A stretch of 64,000 bases of DNA, taken from positions 186,001 through 250,000 of the forward strand of contig CAKVEW010000001.1 of the NCBI GenBank assembly GCA_934746015.1, given 5' to 3'. Shown piece after piece: positions 19,403 to 28,787 of the stretch (within the stretch, counting starts at the first letter, position 1; every line of letters begins with the position of its first letter). The stretch is from an uncultured Clostridium sp. (lineage in GTDB: Bacteria; Bacillota; Clostridia; Clostridiales; Clostridiaceae). The notes under the pieces are model-generated. The model saw only the letters and a list, made by a program, of their open reading frames with translations, made no database searches and had not been told where the DNA came from. A program made the position numbers and the translations under genes.

Positions 19403-20509
19403 TTAAAGCACCTCAATTACATACCCACATTTCTCCATGTATCTATTCATAGGCTTAACTACATCATCATTTTTGTAGTACCACTCACAATAAATATTGT
19501 TATCTATATTGTATTTGCTCCTATCGAATAATTCATGTGGTTTTTCGCACATAAATCTTAAACGGTAAATACCATCTTTATACTCTTCTTTAAATTCTGC
19601 ATTCTTATTAAATAAAAGTTTTTCAAATGATGCTTTTAATATGTCTACTCCACAGTAATTATTTATTAAATTCCACATATGACATCCATCTAATCTTGGA
19701 GTTACTTCAATTAATATTGGATTTTCCCCATCTAATTTAATTTGAAAATATACAGGTCCATTATTTATGTTTAATTTTTTTATAGTTCTTTCTACTAGAT
19801 CATTTACTTTTTTCACTGTATTTTCATTAGCAAATGAAGTAGGAATTATATGTTCCTTTATTATTCCACCAGGGAACTCATCAAATACAATTCTATCAGA
19901 GACTAAACATAATTTTAAAACAGAGTCTTCAACATATGCATTTACAGATATCTCTGGTCCATCAATATATTTCTCAATAATTAACTTCTTAGAGTTTGAA
20001 AACTCAATAGACTTATTGAAAAATCCCTTAATCTCCTCTTTAGTGTTAATCTTATAAACCCCTCTTTGTCCTTGTGAGTCTACAGGCTTCATTATACAAG
20101 GAAATATATTAAATGACATAGCTTCTTCTAATGTTGAAGCTGTTATATATTCTATATTTCCAACAAAATCTTGTCCTAAATACTCACGTAACAAATTTTT
20201 ATTTTGGCATATACTTGCTGTTTTTGATGATATAAAGTTTGGTAATCCCAACTCTTCGTTTACTTTACATACTGTTGGCATTGCTATATCTGAACCAACT
20301 GAATATACTACATCAGCCTTAATTTCTCTAGCATATTCACTTACTGCTTTAGCATCTTTTATATCAATTTGTTTGAAATGGTCGAGTAATGGTATCCCTC
20401 TATCAGTATTAGTATAACTACAGCCATATACTTCATAATTATTTTCTTTACAATATCTTATTGCATCAATTTGAGCATTGCCAGCTCCTAGAATTAATAT
20501 CTTCTTCAT
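19403..20509 (-). CDS. ATP-grasp ligase (carbamoyl-phosphate-synthase-like)
   Basis: 368 residues. N-terminal pre-grasp domain (KKILILGAGNAQIDAIRYC), ATP-grasp core with PCIMKPVDSQGQRGVYKI, LIIEKYIDGPEISVNAYVED, and the metal-binding IEVTPRLDGCHMWNLINNYCG. Such enzymes join a carboxylate to an amine through an acyl phosphate. It sits directly after the ArnC-like glycosyltransferase gene and near the transaminase that makes a 4-amino sugar, so attachment of an amino acid or other acid to that amine is a natural hypothesis. The substrate cannot be told from sequence. Confidence 0.82.
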   Translation of the reverse strand: MKKILILGAGNAQIDAIRYCKENNYEVYGCSYTNTDRGIPLLDHFKQIDIKDAKAVSEYAREIKADVVYSVGSDIAMPTVCKVNEELGLPNFISSKTASICQNKNLLREYLGQDFVGNIEYITASTLEEAMSFNIFPCIMKPVDSQGQRGVYKINTKEEIKGFFNKSIEFSNSKKLIIEKYIDGPEISVNAYVEDSVLKLCLVSDRIVFDEFPGGIIKEHIIPTSFANENTVKKVNDLVERTIKKLNINNGPVYFQIKLDGENPILIEVTPRLDGCHMWNLINNYCGVDILKASFEKLLFNKNAEFKEEYKDGIYRLRFMCEKPHELFDRSKYNIDNNIYCEWYYKNDDVVKPMNRYMEKCGYVIEVL

Positions 20510-20522
20510 ATTTATCTACCCC

Positions 20523-21476
20523 TTAAATAATACTTTTTTCAATTATCTTATTGTCCTTAACATTTATAGACTCTCTTATTACATATTGTGGTGATTTATT
20601 TATACTAATAAATATTCTTCCTACGTATTCACCTACTAACCCAATAAATAATAAATTCAGTCCTGAAAAAAACAACATCGCAGACATCAAAGAACTCCAT
20701 CCACTTGCAACATTAACGTATAATATCTTTCTAATAATTATGTAAATTGCACCAAGAAAACCTAAAGCAGAAAATGTACAACCTAGTATTGTTGCAATCC
20801 TTAGTGGCACTATTGAAAAGTTTGTACAACTAGCCCATAATTTAAGTAACCTCTTCATTGTATAGTTTGAAGTTCCTTCTACTCTCTCAAAATGCTCTAT
20901 ATCAGCATTACCTATTTTCTTTGTTGTTCTTAAAAATAATCCTTGCAAATGAGCATACGGATTTTTATATTCTATAATTGAATCTATTATAAATCTTCTA
21001 GCAATCCAAAAACTACTTGCTTTTAAGTCTTTCGGCTTTCCTATAAGTATACGAACTGTCCAATTATTAAATTTACTTCCTAAATTCCTAAACCATGAAT
21101 GTTTTTTTTCTGGATATCTACCATAAACAACATCATATCCTTCATCTAGTTTTGCAAATAATTTAGGAAGTTGAGATGGATGTGTTTGTAAATCATCATC
21201 CATACCTACAACTATATCCCCTTCTGCATAATTTAATCCAGCCATTATAGCATTATGTTGTCCAAAATTATTTGCTAAGTCTATAACCTTAACGAATTTA
21301 TACTTATTTGCTATAATTCTTAATTCATCCATTGTTTTATCTTTAGAATAATCATTTACAAGTACAAATTCATAATCATTCATTTCCATTAAATTCATTT
21401 GTTCACATGTCATATCTATAAGCTTACTAATAGTTTTTTCAGAATTATAACATGGAATAACAAAAGAAACCTTCAT
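20523..21476 (-). CDS. ArnC/GtrB-like polyprenyl-phosphate glycosyltransferase (GT2)
   Basis: 317 residues: a cytoplasmic GT2 domain (VSFVIPCYNSEKTI; MDDDLQTHPSQLPKLF) and two C-terminal membrane helices (about 230-255 and 265-290) followed by GLVGEYVGRIF. Stretches such as NFGQHNAIMAGLNYAEGD and AKLDEGYDVVYG closely resemble E. coli ArnC, which loads 4-formamido-arabinose on undecaprenyl phosphate. The gene follows the RffA-type transaminase by 29 bases. It most likely loads the dTDP-amino sugar made by the same operon onto undecaprenyl phosphate for flipping and external transfer. Confidence 0.86.
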   Translation of the reverse strand: MKVSFVIPCYNSEKTISKLIDMTCEQMNLMEMNDYEFVLVNDYSKDKTMDELRIIANKYKFVKVIDLANNFGQHNAIMAGLNYAEGDIVVGMDDDLQTHPSQLPKLFAKLDEGYDVVYGRYPEKKHSWFRNLGSKFNNWTVRILIGKPKDLKASSFWIARRFIIDSIIEYKNPYAHLQGLFLRTTKKIGNADIEHFERVEGTSNYTMKRLLKLWASCTNFSIVPLRIATILGCTFSALGFLGAIYIIIRKILYVNVASGWSSLMSAMLFFSGLNLLFIGLVGEYVGRIFISINKSPQYVIRESINVKDNKIIEKSII

Positions 21477-21505
21477 ATTAATCCCCTATCTACAAATCTA
21501 ATTTA

Positions 21506-22639
21506 TTATTTATTAAAAAATTCTTTTATTGAACTAATTACAGTTTCTACTTCTGCGTCTTTTAACCCATAGTATAACGGTAATCTTAAAATCCTTTCAC
21601 TTTCCCTAGTAGTGTATCTATCTTCCCCATGGAATCTACCAAATTCTATTCCAGCTTTAGCTGAATGTAAAGGTACATAGTGAAATACACTAGCTATTCC
21701 TCTTTCATTTAAAAAGCTTATTAACTTTGTTCTCTCATTTAAATCTTTAAGTTTTATATAAAACATATGAGCATTATGTTCACATTCCTTAGGTATTGTA
21801 GGTAATTCTATTAACCCATTATCTTTTAGTTCTGATAATTCATTATAATATAATTGCCAAGATTTTAATCTATCATTATTTATTTTTTCTGCTTCTTCTA
21901 ATTGAGCATAAAGATATGCCGCATTTAGTTCACTTGGTAAAAATGATGATCCAATATCAACCCATGAGTATTTATCTACTTGACCTCTAAAGAACTTACT
22001 TCTATCAGTTCCTTTTTCTCTTATTATTTCTGCTCTTTCAACAAACTCCTTATTATCTATTAATAAAGCTCCACCTTCACCCATACTATAATTCTTAGTT
22101 TCGTGGAAACTATACGTTCCTAAGTCACCTATTGTTCCAAGTTGTTTGCCTTTATATGTTGACATAACTCCTTGAGCAGCATCTTCTATAACATATAAGT
22201 TATATTTTTTAGCTATCTCCATTATTTTATCCATTTCACATGCTACCCCAGCATAATGAACTGGAATTATAGCTTTAGTTTTATCTGTAATAGCACTTTC
22301 AATTAAGTTTTCATCAATATTCATAGTATCTGGTCTTATATCTACAAATACTATCTTAGCACCTCTAAGTACAAAGGCATTTACTGTTGATACAAAAGTA
22401 TATGATGGTGCAATTATTTCATCACCTTCTTTAATATCACATAAAATTGCAGCCATTTCCAAAGCATGGGTACATGATGTAGTTAATAAAGCCTTCTGTG
22501 TACCTGTTTTATTTACTAACCAATTACTACATTTCTTTGTAAATGGACCATCCCCACATATTTTTTTACTTTCAACCACAACTTGTCTTATATATTCTTC
22601 TTCTTTGCCCACAAATGGTGGAATATTAAACTTTATCAT
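21506..22639 (-). CDS. rffA: dTDP-4-amino-4,6-dideoxygalactose transaminase
   Basis: 377-residue PLP enzyme of the DegT/DnrJ family, which aminates dTDP-4-keto-6-deoxyglucose using glutamate to give dTDP-4-amino-4,6-dideoxygalactose. The similarity to E. coli WecE/RffA is plain along the length: LRGAKIVFVDIRPDTMNIDE, PVHYAGVACEMD, EDAAQGVMSTYKG, FFRGQVDKYSW and FHGEDRYTTRESERILRLPL. PLP lysine is Lys182 in HETKNY. It follows rfbB by 47 bases and completes a three-step route from glucose-1-phosphate. AGGAGG precedes the ATG. Confidence 0.93.
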   Translation of the reverse strand: MIKFNIPPFVGKEEEYIRQVVVESKKICGDGPFTKKCSNWLVNKTGTQKALLTTSCTHALEMAAILCDIKEGDEIIAPSYTFVSTVNAFVLRGAKIVFVDIRPDTMNIDENLIESAITDKTKAIIPVHYAGVACEMDKIMEIAKKYNLYVIEDAAQGVMSTYKGKQLGTIGDLGTYSFHETKNYSMGEGGALLIDNKEFVERAEIIREKGTDRSKFFRGQVDKYSWVDIGSSFLPSELNAAYLYAQLEEAEKINNDRLKSWQLYYNELSELKDNGLIELPTIPKECEHNAHMFYIKLKDLNERTKLISFLNERGIASVFHYVPLHSAKAGIEFGRFHGEDRYTTRESERILRLPLYYGLKDAEVETVISSIKEFFNK

Positions 22640-22686
22640 GTTGCCTCCTAATTTCAGTTAGTCTTAATATTTATAATAAACCTACT

Positions 22687-23736
22687 TTATTCATACATCT
22701 TTTTGTAATAATTCTTATACTCTCCTGATGTTATGTTATCCATCCACTTTTTATTATCTAAGTACCATTGTATAGTCTTTACTATTCCAACCTCAAAAGT
22801 TGTTTCTGGATACCAACCTAACTCTTCTTTTATCTTAGTTGGGTCAATCCCATATCTTCTATCATGACCTTTTCTGTCTTCAACATAAGTTTTTAAAGCT
22901 TCAGTTATTTTATTATCTACATTATTATTTAAATAAGCTATGACAGTATCAACAATTTGTATGTTAGTTCTTTCATTATGTCCACCAACATTATATACTT
23001 CACCTAGTCTACCACTATTTATAACCATATCGATTGCTTTTGCATGATCTTCAACAAATAACCAATCTCTTATATTCATTCCATCACCATATATCGGTAA
23101 ACTTTTATGTTCTAAACAGTTTTTTATTAATAAAGGTATTAATTTTTCTGGAAATTGGAATGGTCCATAATTATTTGAGCACCTTGTTATGTTAATTGGC
23201 ATTTTATAAGTATCAAAATATGCTTTAACCATTAAATCTGAAGAAGCTTTACTTGATGAATATGGACTATGTGGATCAAGTGGAGTTGTTTCCATAAAAA
23301 ATCCTGTATCACCTAATGATCCATAAACTTCATCTGTTGAAACATGTAAGAACTTAACCCCTTGTTTCCATCCACTTTCTGTTTCCCATGTATCTTTTGC
23401 ACAATTTAATAGGTTAACTGTTCCCATTACATTAGTCCTAGCAAAAATCTCTGGGTCTAATATGCTTCTATCAACATGAGATTCTGCTGCAAAATGAGCT
23501 ATATAATCTATTTCATATTTTTCAAATAAAGATTTAACTAGATCTTTATCACATATATCACCTTGAATAAATATATGTCTTTCATCATCCTCTACAGATT
23601 TTAAATTTTCTAAATTTCCTGCATAAGTTAATTTATCTAAATTAATAATTCTTATGTCATCATATTTGTTTAACATATATAAAACAAAGTTTGATCCTAT
23701 AAATCCGGCTCCCCCTGTTACTAAATAAGTTTTCAT
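22687..23736 (-). CDS. rfbB: dTDP-glucose 4,6-dehydratase
   Basis: 349-residue SDR that converts dTDP-glucose to dTDP-4-keto-6-deoxyglucose. Signatures: VTGGAGFIGSNFVLYML, FAAESHVDRSI, STDEVYGSLG carrying the catalytic Thr-Asp-Glu, SPYSSSKASSD with Tyr-x3-Lys, and NITRCSNNYGPFQFPEKLIP. It follows rfbA by 23 bases and feeds rffA. The absence of rfbC and rfbD in the window shows that the keto sugar is used here for amination. Confidence 0.95.
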   Translation of the reverse strand: MKTYLVTGGAGFIGSNFVLYMLNKYDDIRIINLDKLTYAGNLENLKSVEDDERHIFIQGDICDKDLVKSLFEKYEIDYIAHFAAESHVDRSILDPEIFARTNVMGTVNLLNCAKDTWETESGWKQGVKFLHVSTDEVYGSLGDTGFFMETTPLDPHSPYSSSKASSDLMVKAYFDTYKMPINITRCSNNYGPFQFPEKLIPLLIKNCLEHKSLPIYGDGMNIRDWLFVEDHAKAIDMVINSGRLGEVYNVGGHNERTNIQIVDTVIAYLNNNVDNKITEALKTYVEDRKGHDRRYGIDPTKIKEELGWYPETTFEVGIVKTIQWYLDNKKWMDNITSGEYKNYYKKMYE

Positions 23737-23759
23737 TATTTTTCCCTCACTTCTTTATA

Positions 23760-24671
23760 TTAATAATTAGTTACTGCTATCTCATTAATACTTCTTTCCT
23801 GCTCTACTTCTTCAACTATTTCCATTAAATACTTACCATAGCCAGTTTTCATCAATGGTTTTGCCAAACGTATAACATCTAGAGCTGATATCCATCCTTT
23901 TCTATAAGCGATTTCTTCTAAACAAGCAACATAAGTTCCTTGTGTATTTTGTATTGCTTCAACAAAGTTAGATGCTTGTAACATAGAACTATGTGTACCT
24001 GTATCTAACCACGCCATACCTCTTCCAAAAGTTTTTACTTTTAACCTTCCTTCATTCATATACATCTTATTTAGGTCAGTTATTTCCAATTCCCCTCTTG
24101 AAGATGGTTCTAAACTTTTTGCTTTTTCAATAACTGTATTGTCATAAAAATACAAACCTGGAACTGCGTATTTAGACTTTGGTTTTTCTGGTTTTTCTTC
24201 TAATGAAAGAACATTTCCTTCCTTATCAAATTCAACTACTCCAAAAGCTCTTGGATCTTGAACATAATTTCCAAATATAATTGCACCATTTTCAATTTTG
24301 GCAGAGCTCTCTAAATAACTTACTAATCCTTGTCCATAAAAAATATTATCTCCTAGTATTAGTGCCACATTATCATCACCAATAAATTCTTCACCAATTA
24401 TAAAGGCTTCTGCCAATCCATTAGGTGCTTCTTGAATTGCATATGATACTTTAAGTCCTATTTCACTTCCATCTCCAAATAAGTCTTTAAAGTTTTTTAA
24501 ATCTCTTGCTGTAGATATTATTAATACTTCATTTATACCAGCTAACATTAAAACTGACATAGGATAATATATCATAGGCTTATCATAAATAGGCATTACT
24601 TGTTTTGATATCGTTTTTGTTATTGGATATAATCTAGTCCCAGATCCTCCAGCTAATATTATTCCCTTCAT
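23760..24671 (-). CDS. rfbA: Glucose-1-phosphate thymidylyltransferase
   Basis: 303 residues; makes dTDP-glucose from dTTP and glucose-1-phosphate. Signature [20 protein letters not shown] at the N-terminus, [44 protein letters not shown] and [12 protein letters not shown], all as in short-form RmlA. It is the first gene of the dTDP-amino-sugar block; AAGGGG precedes the ATG and a 279-base gap upstream likely holds a promoter. Confidence 0.95.
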   Translation of the reverse strand: MKGIILAGGSGTRLYPITKTISKQVMPIYDKPMIYYPMSVLMLAGINEVLIISTARDLKNFKDLFGDGSEIGLKVSYAIQEAPNGLAEAFIIGEEFIGDDNVALILGDNIFYGQGLVSYLESSAKIENGAIIFGNYVQDPRAFGVVEFDKEGNVLSLEEKPEKPKSKYAVPGLYFYDNTVIEKAKSLEPSSRGELEITDLNKMYMNEGRLKVKTFGRGMAWLDTGTHSSMLQASNFVEAIQNTQGTYVACLEEIAYRKGWISALDVIRLAKPLMKTGYGKYLMEIVEEVEQERSINEIAVTNY

Positions 24672-24950
24672 AAATGCACCCCTTACTTATATTTCAATTT
24701 ATTATTTTACTATCATTTATAAGGCTAAAAACTATTCTATTTTATAGTGATTTATTTCTATATTCAATATCTTCTAATTTCCAGAAAAATATAGCCTTCA
24801 TTTTATAAGATATTAAATCAAACTTATTACTTAAAGGATAATGATATAAATCAATATTTTATTCAAAGCAACTATTTATAAGTATAATAGTTACTAACTA
24901 CTTTATAAAGTTTTTAATGAATATAGTTCTTAGAACTAGTCCAAACTACT
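24672..24950. other. Intergenic spacer upstream of rfbA
   Basis: On the minus strand there is a weak promoter candidate, TTGAAT-N15-TATAAA, overlapping the end of a 38-codon open stretch (24742-24858). A short perfect dyad TAGTTCT-T-AGAACTA lies at 24924-24938, near the end of the preceding glycosyltransferase gene. No T run follows it. Confidence 0.3.
24742..24858 (-). pseudogene. Possible 3' remnant of a lost coding gene
   Basis: A 38-codon minus-strand stretch ends in TAA and encodes a protein-like tail (YHYPLSNKFDLISYKM, then FFWKLEDIEYRNKSL). It lacks a start codon at its beginning and a ribosome site. Residue use looks more like real protein than random AT-rich sequence. It may be the tail of a deleted gene of the locus; family unknown. 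Confidence 0.25.
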
Positions 24951-25952
24951 TTATTCACAACTTTGTATTCTTTTTATAAAATTTCTAAATTTCACAAATA
25001 GCCTACCCAAATTATAATTATTTCCATATAATAGTATTCTAATTTTTTCATTATTGGGTGATTTATTTTTATGATCTACTATATATTTATTTTCATTTAT
25101 TTTTATATTCCTTTTAGTCCAATTAGAATATAATTCTTTATGAAGCTCATTAACTTCGTTATTACATGTTATAAAAGAATAATATAAATTTCTATAAACT
25201 AAATAATTATATTCTTCATTAAATTCTATAAATAAATTTTTCTTTATCATACATTCTTTTATATAATCTAATGCTTTTATAATATGAAATCCTTGATTGG
25301 TTAATTTACTATTTGTAATACTGTCTTTTCTTTGATAATAATAATAAAATGGTTCATTAATAGTAATAACTTTAGGCTTATAACATGCAATATCTACCAA
25401 CATTGCTAAATCCTCTCCATATATAATATCTTTTGGAAAACCTATATTATTTTCAAGTAAATAATTTCTACGAATTATCTTAGTCCACATACAACCTTTT
25501 ACATTAACTAATAATAATTCCCTTAGAAATTGTTTATCATCTAATATCTCTTCATTTACCTCAACTTTTATATTTCTTCCATCATCATAAGCCATGTAAT
25601 ATCCATAATATAAAATATCATAATTATCCTCAATGAGTTTCTCATAGCATCTTTTACAAGTTTCAATATCAATCCAATCATCACCATCTATAAAAAGAAC
25701 ATATTCTCCTGTTGAATTAATAAATCCAGTTCTTCTCGCCTCTACTACACCTGCATTTTCTTTATTTATTAATTTTACTCTATTATCATTATTAATCATA
25801 TTTTCTATTTTATTAAGTGTACTATCTGTTGAGCCATCATTGACTATAACTATCTCTATATCAATCAATGTTTGATTTAGTAATGATTCAATACATCTTT
25901 CAATATAATTTTCAATATTAAAAGCAGCAACTATCAAACTTATTTTCGGCAT
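24951..25952 (-). CDS. GT2-family glycosyltransferase
   Basis: 333 residues, GT-A fold: KISLIVAAFNIENYIERCIESLL at the N-terminus, nucleotide-binding IVNDGSTDSTL, and the metal-binding FIDGDDWIDIETC. No membrane helices are seen. The C-terminal half has YGEDLAMLVDIACYKP and YYYYQRKDSIT. It is clearly paralogous to the enzyme at 28788-29780, which shares the same marks. It would add one sugar of the repeat unit; specificity unknown. AAAGGAG precedes the ATG. Confidence 0.88.
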   Translation of the reverse strand: MPKISLIVAAFNIENYIERCIESLLNQTLIDIEIVIVNDGSTDSTLNKIENMINNDNRVKLINKENAGVVEARRTGFINSTGEYVLFIDGDDWIDIETCKRCYEKLIEDNYDILYYGYYMAYDDGRNIKVEVNEEILDDKQFLRELLLVNVKGCMWTKIIRRNYLLENNIGFPKDIIYGEDLAMLVDIACYKPKVITINEPFYYYYQRKDSITNSKLTNQGFHIIKALDYIKECMIKKNLFIEFNEEYNYLVYRNLYYSFITCNNEVNELHKELYSNWTKRNIKINENKYIVDHKNKSPNNEKIRILLYGNNYNLGRLFVKFRNFIKRIQSCE

Positions 25953-25979
25953 TTTTATTCTCCTTTAATTTATATCACT

Positions 25980-27491
25980 TTATTTTTTAAATTTACCTAT
26001 AATTAAATTTTTAAAGTAAATAAACTCTTTATTTTTCCAAAATATAATTAGATAGAATAAATTGATAACTAAAATATTAATAATACAATTAAATATAAAA
26101 TCCTTTAATATAAGTGATTGCTTAACATCTCTAGTTAAAAAATGAGTAATTAATAATGGGATAATGGCAATTAGCATATACTTAAAATACATATAAAAAT
26201 AATTCCTTAACGGTTTATTAAATACATATTTATATGTAATCATAGGCTTAACCCAAAATACAACTGATATATTACTAATAAGAGTTCCTATAAATACCCC
26301 TGATATGCCTATTTCCCTAACTAGTATTATTGAAAGTACTAAATTAATGAAGGCTTCTATAAAAGATGCGTATCTATCTTGATAATAATTACCACTACCT
26401 TCTTTAAATTGCTCTACTGAAGATCTCATTAATTGGAAATATAAATTTATTAAAATAATATTCACTGTAAATATATCTAAAACCTGATTTTTACCCATCC
26501 ACAAATTAATGAATTGGCTTATTGTGTTATAAAGTGATATGGTAACAAATGATACTATCCAAAAATTCATGAAAAATAATTTCTTATGAATACTAAATGA
26601 TTTTTCTTTATCATCATCTACAAGCAAATTCCCTATACTAGGAGTTATTGCTGATGTAGCAGTGTTAATAACACCTTGAATTGCAGATATTATCATACTA
26701 TAGCCATTATACTTAGCAACACTGCTCAAATTAATAAATGATGAAATAATAAGATTATCTGTACTGAAAACAACTACATAACCTATTTTATGCATGAATA
26801 ATGCCTTCACGTTTTTAATTAAACTATCCTTTTCAACTTTTTCTATTTTTCCATTTGTGTGCTTAATCCAAGTATATTTTTTATCTATATATCTATTTAG
26901 AACTACGTAATATAATAAATTTACTACTATTTGAGCAATAATGTATAAGAAAAAACTACTATATAATTTTAATATTATCACTTGCAATATAGCCATTATA
27001 ACTTTTGATATAGCAGTGCTTATTGATACTATATAACCTTCTTGAGCAACACTAAATATGCATAATTTATATGAAAAGAAATAACTTATTACAGTATTTA
27101 TTAAAAATAAAATAAAATATATTATAGCTTTAGTCATATCTATATTATCATTAATAAAAATATGTAAAAATGGTAATATTATTATTCCAAGTATTAACAT
27201 AATTTTTCCTACCATTTTGTAAAATTTTGCATAATAATCTATATAACCCTTTACTTTAACTCTATCACCTTCTGCAAATGGTTTATATAATGAAAAGATT
27301 ATTGCAGAACCTATTCCCATTTCTATTATTGATAAGTAACTAATTATATTTGTATACAATGAACTTAGTCCCAGTAATTCATCACCTAATTGAACTAAAA
27401 AAATCTTTCTAACTATCATTGTTGGTAAAAAAGAAATTAAATACGTTAATATTCCTACCAAGCCATTAATGGCTGCCTTTTTTGTTCTCAT
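25980..27491 (-). CDS. Wzx-like polysaccharide flippase
   Basis: 503-residue membrane protein with 12-14 helices. The N-terminus (KKAAINGLVGILTYLISFLP, then LLGLSSLYTNIISYLSIIEMGIGSAI) is typical of lipopolysaccharide/capsule flippases of Firmicutes. It lies inside the glycosyltransferase cluster next to the polymerase fusion gene, so it is the likely flippase for the main repeat unit of this locus. GAGGAG precedes the ATG. Confidence 0.88.
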   Translation of the reverse strand: MRTKKAAINGLVGILTYLISFLPTMIVRKIFLVQLGDELLGLSSLYTNIISYLSIIEMGIGSAIIFSLYKPFAEGDRVKVKGYIDYYAKFYKMVGKIMLILGIIILPFLHIFINDNIDMTKAIIYFILFLINTVISYFFSYKLCIFSVAQEGYIVSISTAISKVIMAILQVIILKLYSSFFLYIIAQIVVNLLYYVVLNRYIDKKYTWIKHTNGKIEKVEKDSLIKNVKALFMHKIGYVVVFSTDNLIISSFINLSSVAKYNGYSMIISAIQGVINTATSAITPSIGNLLVDDDKEKSFSIHKKLFFMNFWIVSFVTISLYNTISQFINLWMGKNQVLDIFTVNIILINLYFQLMRSSVEQFKEGSGNYYQDRYASFIEAFINLVLSIILVREIGISGVFIGTLISNISVVFWVKPMITYKYVFNKPLRNYFYMYFKYMLIAIIPLLITHFLTRDVKQSLILKDFIFNCIINILVINLFYLIIFWKNKEFIYFKNLIIGKFKK

Positions 27492-27530
27492 TTTTTTCTC
27501 CTCTAAACTTAGCTACTATAAAAGAATCTA

Positions 27531-28685
27531 CTATCTATTTTTGCAACACGCAGTCCATCTTTTAATATTCTCATTTAAAATAGCATTTTTTAATAATCTA
27601 TCTTTCAATTTTAGTTTAGGACTATACCTTTCTATTTTTCTTAATAAATCTGCTGCTTCAGATATTACATTTCTTATAATAGTTTGATCTACTCCTTTAG
27701 TTCTAATATATAGTAAACTACCTAATTGATTTAAAATAATTTTATAAAAGGTTTCATCAAATTGTATATTCAATTTCTCACTTATATTAATTAAATATAA
27801 TACTATATAAAATGTGTCTAGACTTTTATTACTACCCTGTAATTTTGTACTAATTGATTCCATACCTACAGTGTATTCATATACCACTTGATTAATATAG
27901 CAATAACTATTTGCTTTTCTAAAAATAATAAATTGTATTACAGTATCTTCATAGTCAAAGCCAACTGGAAATTCTACATTATCCCATAACCTTCTTGAAT
28001 ATACTCTTCCCCAGGGAAATCCTTTTATCTTTAAAATAAAATCAGGATTTTCCTTTAAGTTAACTTCTAAAGTATTTTTTGATAATGGTTTTTCTAAAAC
28101 TTTATCCTTTCCCTTGTAAACATAATTGTTATTTCCTTGAACTATATCAATATCCTTTTCAAATGCCTTTTTAAGCAATGACTCAATTGCATTAATAGCT
28201 AATAGATCATCTGAATCTACAAACATTATATAATTACCTCTAGCTACTTCTAGCCCTTTATTTCTTGATGCAGATATTCCTTTATTTTTTTGAGATATTA
28301 TTGTCATATTATTATGTGACGAAAACTTTTCAAGCTCATTTAGTGTATTATCTGATGATCCATCATTTACTATAATAATTTCATAACTATAATTTGTTTC
28401 TTGATTTAAAATAGACTTTATACATGCTCCTACACAATTTTCACTATTATATGCTGGTATAATTATCGATAAATCATATTCAATATTATTAGACCTAATA
28501 ATATTTTCAAATTTAGGTGTATCAAATTTATGGGGTTTAATTTCTTTTAGTTCCTTATTATTTCCTTTATCAAAAGATACTAAATATATAATATAGAACT
28601 TAATATCTTTCAAAATTCTTATGCCAAATGAAACCACTCTTAGTTTCATTATGTTTTTTATCAACTTATACAACTTCCCATACAT
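27531..28685 (-). CDS. GT2-family glycosyltransferase with N-terminal extension
   Basis: 384 residues. A 70-residue N-terminal extension rich in Lys and aromatic residues, possibly membrane-associated, precedes the GT2 domain (YDLSIIIPAYNSENCVGACI; VNDGSSDNTL; MFVDSDDLLAINAIESLL). The C-terminal part includes KGFPWGRVYSRRLW. The start chosen is the ATG at 28685, although its GAGGGG sits about 13 bases upstream, farther than usual. A 102-base gap separates it from the upstream GT2 gene. Specificity unknown. Confidence 0.85.
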   Translation of the reverse strand: MYGKLYKLIKNIMKLRVVSFGIRILKDIKFYIIYLVSFDKGNNKELKEIKPHKFDTPKFENIIRSNNIEYDLSIIIPAYNSENCVGACIKSILNQETNYSYEIIIVNDGSSDNTLNELEKFSSHNNMTIISQKNKGISASRNKGLEVARGNYIMFVDSDDLLAINAIESLLKKAFEKDIDIVQGNNNYVYKGKDKVLEKPLSKNTLEVNLKENPDFILKIKGFPWGRVYSRRLWDNVEFPVGFDYEDTVIQFIIFRKANSYCYINQVVYEYTVGMESISTKLQGSNKSLDTFYIVLYLINISEKLNIQFDETFYKIILNQLGSLLYIRTKGVDQTIIRNVISEAADLLRKIERYSPKLKLKDRLLKNAILNENIKRWTACCKNR

Positions 28686-28787
28686 TATAATTAATTATCC
28701 CCTCTATATTTATAATCTTATTATTTTTATTATAGAAATCTTAAAATAAATAATATATTAAAGATTCCTAAGATTACTTCAAATATA

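Noticed and set aside
23760..24671. dTDP-rhamnose pathway
   Set aside because: rfbA and rfbB are present but rfbC and rfbD are not; the next gene is an amino-sugar transaminase.
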